Origin: an uncultured Parabacteroides sp.
GTDB taxonomy: Bacteria > Bacteroidota > Bacteroidia > Bacteroidales > Tannerellaceae
NCBI GenBank assembly: GCA_910577325.1
Contig: CAJTMR010000039.1
Location: forward strand, 1 to 21,051
Length of the DNA stretch: 21,051 bases
Direction of reading: 5' to 3'
A program made the translations under genes and the position numbers. The number at the start of each line of letters is the position of its first letter. The first letter of the stretch is position 1. Under the pieces are notes generated by a model. That model worked only from the letters and a program-made list of their open reading frames with translations, was not told where the DNA came from and did not search any database. Below, piece after piece: positions 14,223-21,051 of this stretch.

Positions 14223-16778
14223 ATGGGGAAGAAGATTATTTTTTTGCTGGCCTCCTTGTTTACGGTATGGATAGCAAACGGACAGAATACAATAATAAAA
14301 GGAATAGTAACGGATTCTATTACCGGAGAAGGATTACCTTATGTTTCTCTTATATTTAAAGGAACGACTATAGGAACAGCGACTGACGGGGATGGTAACT
14401 TTTCATTTTCCGTATCGACCGATGTCAAAAATCTGGAAATATCTTATTTGGGATACGATACGAAAGAAGTCCGGATCATTCTGGGCAAAACGAATAATCT
14501 GAAAATAAAATTGGCTCCGAACGGAATTACTTTGAATGAAGTTGTCGTAAAGCCCAAGAAAGAGAAATATAGCAAGAAAGAGAATCCGGCTGTCAAGTTC
14601 GTAAAGCAGGTTATCGTTTCACGGGAAAGCAATGATCCGCGTAACCATGATTATTTTCAATACGATCAATATGAGAAGATGGTCTTTGCGATGAATGATT
14701 ATCATCCCAAACCTAAAAAGGACGGAAAGCCTGGCAAATTCGATTTCTTGATCGATTTTGTAGATACGCTCGATGTCGGTACGACTATCCTTCCTGTGTC
14801 GGAAAAAGAAAAGGTGGAATCCGTTTATTACCGTAGAGAACCGAAATCAGAGAAGCGTATTGTAAAAGGAAACAAATCATCCGGTGTGGATGAAATATTC
14901 TCGCGTGACGGTATCCAGCAGTTCTTGAATGAGGTTTTCCGGGAAGTCGATATTTTCAAGAATGATATTCCTTTGTTTTTACAGCGGTTTGTTAGTCCAT
15001 TGTCTACTATCGGACCGAATTATTACAAATATTATTTGCTCGATACATTAAATGTGAACGGACAGAAATGCGTGGATTTAGGATTTGTCCCTTTCAATTC
15101 GGAAACATTCGCTTTTACCGGCCATTTGTTTGTCACGCTCGATTCTACATTTTTTGTCCAAAAGGCCATTTTGAATGTTCCTAAAGACATCAACCTGAAT
15201 TTTGTTTCCGGAATGACGATTGAACAAACATTTGAACGTACGTCTGACAGTACTCGGATCATTACGAAGGATGACATTCATGTAAACTTCAGATTGAGTG
15301 AGAAATCAAAAGGCATGTATGCGCGGCGACTGAATATCTATAATAACCATTCTTTTGATGAACCCGATGCCGAACGGCTGCTTGTGTTTAAGGAGAGTGC
15401 TCCTGTCATCACACTGAAAGATGCCTATCAGCAATCGGAAGATTTCTGGACAAGTAACCGTCCGGAAGAGGCAATAAAGAAGAATCCGAATTCGGTTGAA
15501 AAGCTGATGGCCAAATTCCGTTCCGTTCCAATCTTTTATATAACGGAAAAAGTTGTTTCTGTCCTTGTTTCCGGTTATATCCCGACTAATAAAGATCCGC
15601 TGAAAAGCAAGTTTGAGTTCGGCCCCATGAACACGGTGGTCAGTGGTAATGCGATTGAAGGGGCACGTTTCCGTGTGGGAGGGACAACGACGACGGCATT
15701 TAGCAAAAACCTGTTCTTTGACGGATATATGGCGTATGGGACAAAAGACGAAAAGTTGAAATATGATGTTCTTGCCGAGTATTCATTCAATGACCGTAAA
15801 GAATACCGCAAAGAGTTTCCGTTAAACTCGATCCGCTTGGAATATATGTACGATATTAATCAGTTAGGCCAACAATATATGTATGCCAGCAAAGATAATA
15901 TGTTCTTGGCTTGGAAACGGCAGAAAGATACACGAGCCACTTATCTGCGACAAGCCGAATTAACTTACTATCACGAGCATTATAATGGTCTGGCATACGG
16001 GGCTGTCGTACGTAATCGCCGCGAGTATGCAACCGAATATGCCGTGTTTGACCGGATCGGACCGGATGGGGGCATTACTCCGGTTAAGAGCTATGATATG
16101 ACGGAACTGGAATTGAAGTTCCGCTACGCTAAGGATGAAAAATTTTACCAGACACGTAACCTTCGTTATCCGATTACGTTCGATGCACTGATCTTCAACT
16201 TCAGTCATGTAATGGCAAAGAAAGATTTGCTGGGTTCGTCGTATGATTATCATCGTACGGATATTGGTATTCAGAAGCGCTTCTGGTTCTCGGCTTTCGG
16301 CTATATCGACCTTATCACGAAAGCGGGGAAAGTATGGAACAAGGTTCCATATCCTTTGTTGATCCTGCCGAATGCCAATCTTTCCTATACAATCCAGCCC
16401 GAATCATATACGAATATGAACGCGATGGAGTTCATCAGCGACGAATATGCCTCTTGGGATTTGACGTACTACATGAATGGAAACTTGCTGAATCGTCTGC
16501 CGCTTGTTAAAAAGCTAAAATGGAGAGAAGTGTTTTGTTTCCGTGGCTTATGGGGGCATCTGACCGACAAGAACAACCCTATAAATGGGGGAGACGGCTT
16601 GTATCTTTTCCCAAACGGTTCGTATACATTGGGAAAGGCTCCTTATATGGAAGCCAGTGTCGGTATTGAAAACATCTTTAAATTCCTTCGTCTTGATTAT
16701 GTTTGGCGTTTGAATTACCGCGACTATCCCGGTATTCAGACAAAAGGAGTCAGGTTTATGATGCGAATGTCATTTTGA
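14223..16778 (+). CDS. Outer-membrane protein with CarboxypepD_reg-like and DUF5686 domains
   Basis: An 851-residue exported protein. It has a signal peptide (MGKKIIFLLASLF..., probable cleavage at ANG|Q, residue 20-21). A carboxypeptidase regulatory-like beta-sandwich follows (about 24-105; IIKGIVTDSITGEGLPYVSL, GTATDGDGNFSF, VSYLGY-type ending ISYLGY, LNEVVVKP). The remainder, about 120-851, matches the DUF5686 family and ends in alternating beta-strands with a terminal Phe (RFMMRMSF), the signature of a barrel. The N-terminal pattern resembles SusC-like proteins, but there is no TonB plug. Function is unknown for the family; a structural or transport role in the outer membrane is inference. 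AAGAAG upstream of the ATG may aid initiation. It is monocistronic and convergent with the next gene. Confidence 0.9.
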   Translation: MGKKIIFLLASLFTVWIANGQNTIIKGIVTDSITGEGLPYVSLIFKGTTIGTATDGDGNFSFSVSTDVKNLEISYLGYDTKEVRIILGKTNNLKIKLAPNGITLNEVVVKPKKEKYSKKENPAVKFVKQVIVSRESNDPRNHDYFQYDQYEKMVFAMNDYHPKPKKDGKPGKFDFLIDFVDTLDVGTTILPVSEKEKVESVYYRREPKSEKRIVKGNKSSGVDEIFSRDGIQQFLNEVFREVDIFKNDIPLFLQRFVSPLSTIGPNYYKYYLLDTLNVNGQKCVDLGFVPFNSETFAFTGHLFVTLDSTFFVQKAILNVPKDINLNFVSGMTIEQTFERTSDSTRIITKDDIHVNFRLSEKSKGMYARRLNIYNNHSFDEPDAERLLVFKESAPVITLKDAYQQSEDFWTSNRPEEAIKKNPNSVEKLMAKFRSVPIFYITEKVVSVLVSGYIPTNKDPLKSKFEFGPMNTVVSGNAIEGARFRVGGTTTTAFSKNLFFDGYMAYGTKDEKLKYDVLAEYSFNDRKEYRKEFPLNSIRLEYMYDINQLGQQYMYASKDNMFLAWKRQKDTRATYLRQAELTYYHEHYNGLAYGAVVRNRREYATEYAVFDRIGPDGGITPVKSYDMTELELKFRYAKDEKFYQTRNLRYPITFDALIFNFSHVMAKKDLLGSSYDYHRTDIGIQKRFWFSAFGYIDLITKAGKVWNKVPYPLLILPNANLSYTIQPESYTNMNAMEFISDEYASWDLTYYMNGNLLNRLPLVKKLKWREVFCFRGLWGHLTDKNNPINGGDGLYLFPNGSYTLGKAPYMEASVGIENIFKFLRLDYVWRLNYRDYPGIQTKGVRFMMRMSF

Positions 16779-16790
16779 CATCATTATTTT

Positions 16791-16840
16791 TATAGCACAG
16801 ATTACAGGGATAAATTTATTTCTGCGTAATCCGTGCTATA
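16791..16840. terminator. Hairpin between convergent genes, likely bidirectional terminator
   Basis: TATAGCACAGATTAC (16791-16805) pairs with GTAATCCGTGCTATA (16826-16840) with one mismatch and a 20-nt loop. It begins 12 bp after the DUF5686 stop and ends 35 bp before the stop of the convergent Omp85 gene, so it can serve both. No long T-run follows on the plus strand. The arm sequence resembles the 2691-2738 repeat. Confidence 0.65.
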
Positions 16841-16875
16841 AATTATGTATGAATGAGTTGGAATTGCCCTTCTTT

Positions 16876-18150
16876 TTAAAAAGCTTCTGTCATATTCATA
16901 TAAACCTGCATGCCTGGCTGCCCGGGTTCTTTGCCTATATCCAGTCTGAAATTCTTTCCCGGTTGCATCTGAAAGCGGAGGCCGGCCCCGAAATTGAGTT
17001 TCCATTTGTCCCAGTCAAAAGGAGTTTCTCCGATCGTTCCGGTTCCTATCCATGCTACAAAGCCACATTTTGCCCAAAAGTTCCCGCTTTTGTATTTTGC
17101 CGGTGAACCGAACATGTGGCGGTATTCAACAATTCCGTATGCCATCGACTTATCCCGGTATTTGCCTATATAATAACCACGGAGGTCGAAAGGAGAACCA
17201 AAAGTAGGTAGTTCCGTAAAAGGGATGTTTCCCAAACCGATCTGGCTCTTGGCAATCCAAGCAAGTGTGCTGCGTGGACGGAATATGTTTTTGAACTGTC
17301 GGTATTCGAGCTCGATAATCTCGTAATTATAAGCACCTCCTAAATATTTGCCGAACAATTTGAAATTGGCTCCTAACAACATGCCGCTCGTAGGTGTCGC
17401 CACATCGTCACGGGTATCGTATTGGATAAGTCCACCGATGCCGACATTGAAATATTTCCTTTTGAATCGTTGAAAATAAGGATCTTCTGTCATTACCGGA
17501 TTAACATCCGATACCTTTGTGTAGTTCAGGTCGAACAAACCGCCTAAATAGAAATGCGGGCGGATTTCCCATACGAATCGTGGATACAATTGAAAATAAC
17601 TTCGGTGAAACCGGGTAGTGGAATCTCCTCTTTCGAGATTCTCCGCTTTTTCAAATCCTTTCCCATAATAATGTGAAGGCTCATTCCGGTAACCATAATT
17701 CATATAGATACGGAAACGGTTTTCATTGAAGAAAAACGTTCCGGCTCCTGCGACGACAATGGTTCCGTTTATAGATAGGTTCAGACCGGCAGGTAGGAAA
17801 GAACGTTGGGAAATCGTGTCCTGTTTGTTCATCCGGAAACTGGCAAGAACAGCACCGCCAACACCTAATGAGGCTTCTGGCGTGTAGGAAGGACCGCCCA
17901 GTACGGACCACCATATATTTTTATGAGCCCGAATGGAATCTTTACGCAATTGACGATAGTAACGTTTCAATTGTTTTTCGTTCAGTTCCACTCCGTCTAT
18001 AATGACAGCCTCCTTTTGAGGTACGGTATCTGAAGGAGATGTTGTTTCTTCAGAGAAAAGCGCGACAATATCACCTCGTTCCTGAGCCTTTACCGGCAAA
18101 GAGAGGGTAAGCAAAGAAGCTCCCGCAAATACAACAAAATATTTAAGCAT
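16876..18150 (-). CDS. Omp85/BamA-like outer-membrane barrel protein without POTRA domains
   Basis: A 424-residue exported protein with signal peptide MLKYFVVFAGASLLTLSLPVKA|Q. A short polar, charged stretch (about 25-80) follows, then a beta-strand-rich barrel (about 80-424). Omp85 hallmarks are YDTRDDVATPTSG (244-256) and the loop-6 motif LRGY (323-326) in GSPFDLRGYYIGKYRDKS. POTRA repeats seen in BamA and TamA are absent, since only about 60 residues precede the barrel. Similar short surface-antigen (D15) proteins are widespread in Bacteroidota and their role is unclear; lipid or protein handling at the outer membrane is inference. The C-terminus is NMTEAF, with the final Phe typical of barrels. 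Confidence 0.88.
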   Translation of the reverse strand: MLKYFVVFAGASLLTLSLPVKAQERGDIVALFSEETTSPSDTVPQKEAVIIDGVELNEKQLKRYYRQLRKDSIRAHKNIWWSVLGGPSYTPEASLGVGGAVLASFRMNKQDTISQRSFLPAGLNLSINGTIVVAGAGTFFFNENRFRIYMNYGYRNEPSHYYGKGFEKAENLERGDSTTRFHRSYFQLYPRFVWEIRPHFYLGGLFDLNYTKVSDVNPVMTEDPYFQRFKRKYFNVGIGGLIQYDTRDDVATPTSGMLLGANFKLFGKYLGGAYNYEIIELEYRQFKNIFRPRSTLAWIAKSQIGLGNIPFTELPTFGSPFDLRGYYIGKYRDKSMAYGIVEYRHMFGSPAKYKSGNFWAKCGFVAWIGTGTIGETPFDWDKWKLNFGAGLRFQMQPGKNFRLDIGKEPGQPGMQVYMNMTEAF

Positions 18151-18171
18151 TGACTAATTTTTTAATGAAGG

Positions 18172-18179
18172 CAAAAGTA
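18172..18179 (-). promoter_or_regulatory. Promoter -7 element of the Omp85-like gene
   Basis: TACTTTTG on the minus strand (18179-18172) fits TAnnTTTG, about 22 bp before the start codon at 18150. No TTG stands at the 19-bp distance. The short leader is usual for Bacteroidota. Confidence 0.55.
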
Positions 18180-18205
18180 TAAAAAATATAAGAGCTATAT
18201 AAAAG

Positions 18206-18294
18206 CCTGTTTAAAAATTAACAGGGTAACCGCACCAAAATCTTTCAAGATATATTGTCGTGTACGATTTCCGAATTTTGGTGCGGACGCCCTG
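18206..18294. repeat. Nested inverted repeats at the edge of the rteAB block
   Basis: Two structures overlap. CCTGTT (18206-18211)/AACAGG (18220-18225) is a small perfect palindrome. CAGGG-TAA-CCGCACCAAAAT (18222-18241) pairs with ATTTTGGTGCGG-ACG-CCCTG (18275-18294): 17 of 20 positions complementary, 33-nt loop. The preceding GCCTGTTTAAA (18205-18215) equals part of the terminal repeat of the MITE at 11627. A transposon end, an element border or a terminator are all possible. No gene lies in this segment. Confidence 0.7.
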
Positions 18295-18459
18295 ATGTTT
18301 TTCCGGATCTCATTTTTTTGTTGTAATTCTGGAAGATTTTTATAACCACTTTATTAGCAAGCAGTTCTGAGGATAAGGTGAAAATGAGGTAATGATTTGG
18401 CAACCCTGTCTATTTCTACGTTCTGCTGTGAGTTGCTGTCAATGTCTCTCGTCTTGGTA

Positions 18460-18467
18460 CAAAAGTA
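18460..18467 (-). promoter_or_regulatory. Leftward promoter -7 element downstream of rteB
   Basis: TACTTTTG on the minus strand (18467-18460) fits TAnnTTTG. A TTG (18492-18490) lies 22 bp upstream, a slightly long spacing. It lies after the rteB stop and fires toward the gene-free border, with no obvious gene to express. It might serve a small RNA, or a gene lost or left behind at an element end. Confidence 0.45.
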
Positions 18468-18581
18468 GCAATAAAAATCGGATACACATCAAAATGTTCC
18501 ATGATTTTTATCACAGGACGTTTTTTATCTTCGCTGAATAATCCGGTTTAACCGTTACTTCTATTTTCGGCAAGTTGCGGG

Positions 18582-19904
18582 CTATGATTGCTGAAATTTA
18601 TACTTTAATCCATACTCTTCCAACTTGCTATACAGCGTTGTACGTCCGATTCCGAGCAATTCGGCGGCAACCTTGCGGTTTCCGTTTGCCTGCTTCAACG
18701 CGCGTAAGATGCGTTCCTTGTCCTCCGCATCGTTTCGCAAGGCGAAGCTGACAGGTGAGGTCGGTTTCGTTACGGCAAGTTCCAGATGCTCTTTCATGAC
18801 AACTCCCGTCTGTGCCTGCAACACCGCGCCCATTATCTTCTGCCGAAGCTCACGGACATTACCCGGCCACGGATGGGTCAGCAATGTCTTACGGGCTTCC
18901 GCATCGAACCCAGTCACGCTACATTCCAATTCATTGTTGGCAATCTCACGGAAGAACTCCGCCAACGGCATGATGTCCTCCTGACAGTCACGCAAGGGCG
19001 GAACAGTTATCTCGAAGTCGTGCAAACGGTACAGCAAATCCTGTCGGAAACGTTTTTCAATGACCGCTTTCTCCAGATCCTCGTTGGTGGCGGCGATGAT
19101 GCGGACATTGAAGCTCTTGTCCGTCTTGTCACCTATAGGGCGGTATCTCCGTTCCTGTATGGCACGGAGTAACATCTGCTGGGTTTCCAATGCGAGATTG
19201 CCTACCTCATCCAAGAACAATGTGCCACCCTCTGCCTCATTGAAGTATCCTTTCTTTGTGCTGTCCGCACCCGTAAACGCGCCTTTGACATGTCCGAAGA
19301 ATGCCGAGGGCGCAAGGTCTTTGGAGAGTGAACCGCAGTCCACAGGCACAAACGGTTTCCCTGCCCTTTTGCTCTTATCATGCAGATGGTGGGCGATATG
19401 CTCCTTGCCCGTGCCGTTCTCTCCGAATATCAGCACGCTCATATCAGTAGGGGCAACTAATCTTATCTGTTGCATGATTTTCTGAAAGGCGGAACTGTCA
19501 CGGGCAAAAACGGGCATACGATTTCGTCCGATACTCCGTTCTTTCAGGATGGTATGAAGCAGAGGCATAAGTTTATCCTCCACAAGCTGCTTGGGGATAT
19601 AGTCCAGCGAGCCGAGTTTCATACTTTCGACTGCCGTATGCACTTCGGCATAGTTGGTCATGATGATTAACGGTTGTGTCATGCCTTCCTTGCGCATCCA
19701 TCGTAATAGGTCGATGCCGTCACCGTCGGGTAGTCGTAGGTCAGAAACCACGATGTCCCCGTCTGAGGCTTGTTGCAGAAGTTTCTTCGCGGTCGAGAGG
19801 TGGTAAGCCTGCACGGTACGGAATCCTTCCCGTGCCAGCAGGTTGCAGACAAACTCGCAATACACGATATTGTCCTCCACCACGATGATTCTTGTTTTAT
19901 CCAT
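18582..19904 (-). CDS. rteB: RteB-type sigma-54-interacting response regulator
   Basis: A 440-residue NtrC-class regulator starting at MDKTRIIVVEDN (ATG 19904). A GTG 60 bp upstream only adds residues before the receiver fold. Receiver domain (1-120): Glu10/Asp11, phospho-acceptor Asp55 (VVSDLRLPDGDG), Thr83, Lys105. AAA+ domain: Walker A GENGTGKE (161-168), intact GAFTGA sigma-54 contact loop (208-213), Walker B GGTLFLDEVG (226-235). The C-terminal Fis-type helix-turn-helix (about 400-435) includes NRKVAAELLGIGRTTLYSKLEEYG. In CTnDOT-type conjugative transposons RteB activates rteC and so excision and transfer. Here no rteC, tetQ, integrase or excision gene is visible. The gene lies 49 bp after the Hpt frame, as in rteA-rteB operons. 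Confidence 0.93.
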   Translation of the reverse strand: MDKTRIIVVEDNIVYCEFVCNLLAREGFRTVQAYHLSTAKKLLQQASDGDIVVSDLRLPDGDGIDLLRWMRKEGMTQPLIIMTNYAEVHTAVESMKLGSLDYIPKQLVEDKLMPLLHTILKERSIGRNRMPVFARDSSAFQKIMQQIRLVAPTDMSVLIFGENGTGKEHIAHHLHDKSKRAGKPFVPVDCGSLSKDLAPSAFFGHVKGAFTGADSTKKGYFNEAEGGTLFLDEVGNLALETQQMLLRAIQERRYRPIGDKTDKSFNVRIIAATNEDLEKAVIEKRFRQDLLYRLHDFEITVPPLRDCQEDIMPLAEFFREIANNELECSVTGFDAEARKTLLTHPWPGNVRELRQKIMGAVLQAQTGVVMKEHLELAVTKPTSPVSFALRNDAEDKERILRALKQANGNRKVAAELLGIGRTTLYSKLEEYGLKYKFQQS

Positions 19905-19953
19905 TTTCGTATTTTTCCTTTCTTCTTTTGCCTGCCGGATAATTTCAGCACCT

Positions 19954-20271
19954 TTATCCAGCACAGCCGGTCACCGCTTTGCATATCGCTTCGTCATCTG
20001 GAGTGGCACTTCCATGAAGTTGGGCGTAAAGTTCCCTCAATGGCTGGTCGGCACGGAGAATCTGCCATGAACTTCGCAGATGGTGTGTAAGTGTGTCCAG
20101 TTCTTGGAGGTCTTTACGCTGTTCTGCATCCTTGACCGCCTGCATTTCCTTTTCGGTTTCCGCTATCAGTTTGTCCAGCATGACGGATTCATTGCCATAA
20201 GATAGCAGAGTGGAAAAATCCGGCTTTTCATCCAATATGCTGCTTAATGCGCATTTATCCGTAATCTCCAT
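19954..20271 (-). pseudogene. Hpt-domain fragment split from the RteA-type kinase by a frameshift
   Basis: A 105-codon frame from the ATG at 20271. Its first residues, MEITDKCAL, continue the missing last helix of the receiver domain encoded in the neighbouring frame (SELMEITDKCAL when read through from 20283). The Hpt helix bundle follows, with the phosphorylatable motif THHLRSSW (His63 of this frame). The kinase stop TGA and this ATG overlap (TGATG, 20273-20269), so the fragment may still be translated by coupling as a free Hpt protein. Intact homologues are expected to be one polypeptide. The alternative is a sequencing error. Confidence 0.7.
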
Positions 20272-21051
20272 CAGTTCGGATATGAGAACGGCTTGAACAG
20301 GCATCCGGCAAATCCACGCCCTATAAGTTCCTCCTTGCTGCAACTGCCCGAAGCGGTTGTCACGACTATGGGAATACTCTTCGAGTTGCCTACATTGGAT
20401 GAGCGCAACAGTTCCAGCAGTTCAAAACCGCTTATCTCAGGCATATTCAGATCCGTCAGAAGCAGGCTGTATTCCTTTTTTCGTATCAGCTCCATCAGTA
20501 CCGAAACATTGGTACAGGTATCGCAGTGCATCCCTTCATGGGCATACATTTCTTTCAACATAAGGAGAAGTACCTCGTCATTGTCGATGGCAATCACATC
20601 ATGGCAGATATGATTATGGCGCATTTGCGCTTGAATTGTCTGTTCCGGCAGTTCCTCGGCTGTCTGCATGGGAATTTCCACCGTGAAGCGGCTCCCTTTG
20701 CCTTTCTCGCTTTCCAAGCGTATAGTTCCACCGAGCATCGCCACAATACGCTGCACGATGGACAATCCTAATCCGAAGCCGTCTTTTGCGGCGGCATTTG
20801 AAAGACGTTCAAATGCACCGAATACTCGTTGTTGCTCATCTTCGGTCATGCCCATACCGGTATCTTCAACGATAAGTTTCAGCAAACCGTTATCATAATC
20901 CGCTGCCAATGATACACTACCGTTATCCGTGAACTTGATGGCGTTTGACAACAAGTTGTTGCCGATTTGCAGGATACGTTCCTTGTCGGTCAAAACCACC
21001 GCATCGGTGTGGCTCTCCACTATCAAAGTCAGCCCCTTGTTCATGGCAATG
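20271..21051 (-). CDS. rteA: RteA-type hybrid sensor kinase, 5' end outside the window, 3' end frameshifted
   Basis: The frame is open at the right edge, so the sensor and dimerisation regions are not visible. Numbering from the Met at 21044: the HATPase domain has the N box (GNNLLSNAIKF, 28-38), G1 DTGMGM (61-66), F box region and G2 GFGLGLS (89-95). A receiver domain follows (about 148-257) with Asp198 (LLLTDLNMP) as phospho-acceptor and Lys251 (LFKPF). The receiver stops at FKPFSYPN, without its last helix, because one base is missing relative to the downstream frame. Inserting one base after the TCA codon restores FS-x-SELMEITDKC. RteA in CTnDOT senses tetracycline-linked conditions together with RteB. 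Whether this copy signals is doubtful. Confidence 0.85.
   Translation of the reverse strand, partial: IAMNKGLTLIVESHTDAVVLTDKERILQIGNNLLSNAIKFTDNGSVSLAADYDNGLLKLIVEDTGMGMTEDEQQRVFGAFERLSNAAAKDGFGLGLSIVQRIVAMLGGTIRLESEKGKGSRFTVEIPMQTAEELPEQTIQAQMRHNHICHDVIAIDNDEVLLLMLKEMYAHEGMHCDTCTNVSVLMELIRKKEYSLLLTDLNMPEISGFELLELLRSSNVGNSKSIPIVVTTASGSCSKEELIGRGFAGCLFKPFSYPN

Larger units (their letters stand above)
18151..18581. other. 431-bp gene-free border between chromosomal and mobile-type genes
   Basis: No frame longer than about 30 codons looks coding. The segment holds the Omp85 gene promoter, the inverted repeats at 18206-18294 and a leftward -7 element at 18460. To its left lies AT-richer chromosomal sequence; to its right begins the visibly GC-richer rteB. 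I searched by eye for a CTnDOT-type core (GTTNNTTTGC) and found no exact match, so the actual element end is not located. Confidence 0.5.

Noticed and set aside
18233..18317. Short minus-strand frame MRSGKTSGRPHQ... and another 28-codon frame over the 18460 promoter
   Set aside because: Very short, overlapping inverted repeats or the -7 element, with no recognisable product.
18151..18581. Attachment site of CTnDOT type (GTTNNTTTGC)
   Set aside because: Only partial matches exist, such as ATACTTTTGC on the minus strand at 18171-18180, which is better explained as the -7 element of the Omp85 gene.
19905..19964. GTG start adding 20 residues to RteB
   Set aside because: The receiver fold begins at MDKTRIIVVEDN. 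The added stretch (LDKGAEIIRQAKEERKNTK) has no domain, and an AGAAAGGAAAA stretch lies before the ATG at 19904.
1..21051. CRISPR array, prophage or toxin-antitoxin pair
   Set aside because: No regularly spaced repeats, cas genes, phage structural genes or paired small toxin/antitoxin frames were seen on either strand.

Overview
The window looks like chromosome of a gut Bacteroidales bacterium, most likely Parabacteroides or a close relative (genus inferred from gene content, not searched). Several start regions carry the Bacteroidota promoter -7 element TAnnTTTG, two of them with TTG exactly 19 bp upstream. The proteins are typical of the phylum: a patatin fused to an outer-membrane barrel, a CarboxypepD_reg/DUF5686 protein, RteA/RteB-type regulators and a two-ACT protein paired with a PaaK-type ligase. 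Almost everything up to position 18150 is core metabolism or envelope biology. The last 2.5 kb is of mobile-element type.

Layout. 1-54: 5' part of a tRNA-Arg(ACG) on the minus strand with its promoter. 130-2445: secreted patatin/POTRA/barrel protein (minus). 2759-4810: htpG (minus). 5132-8595: a minus-strand cluster in the order PaaK-type ligase, two-ACT-domain protein, a 46-residue membrane microprotein and a sodium:solute symporter. The last two overlap by 4 bp. The cluster suggests uptake and CoA activation of an aryl or other carboxylic acid. 8772-9833: Gfo/Idh/MocA oxidoreductase. 9902-14102: a thiamine cluster (minus) with promoter -7 element, TPP riboswitch, thiD, tenI-like gene, thiE, a 182-bp MITE and thiC. 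14223-16778 (plus): DUF5686 outer-membrane protein. 16876-18150 (minus): Omp85-type barrel protein, convergent with the previous gene across a hairpin.

18151-18581 has no convincing gene. It holds nested palindromes, a MITE-end look-alike and a leftward promoter -7 element. From 18582 to the right edge lie rteB (sigma-54-type response regulator) and an rteA-like hybrid kinase on the minus strand. Base composition is visibly richer in G+C and the genes are of the kind carried by CTnDOT-type conjugative transposons. The kinase is broken by an apparent single-base frameshift inside its receiver domain, leaving the Hpt part as a separate 105-codon frame.

I did not find a wholly new system. The strongest unusual points are the MITE inserted so that its TTA target duplication is the thiE stop codon, the frameshifted hybrid kinase, the structured border next to the rteAB block, and the translationally coupled microprotein/symporter pair.
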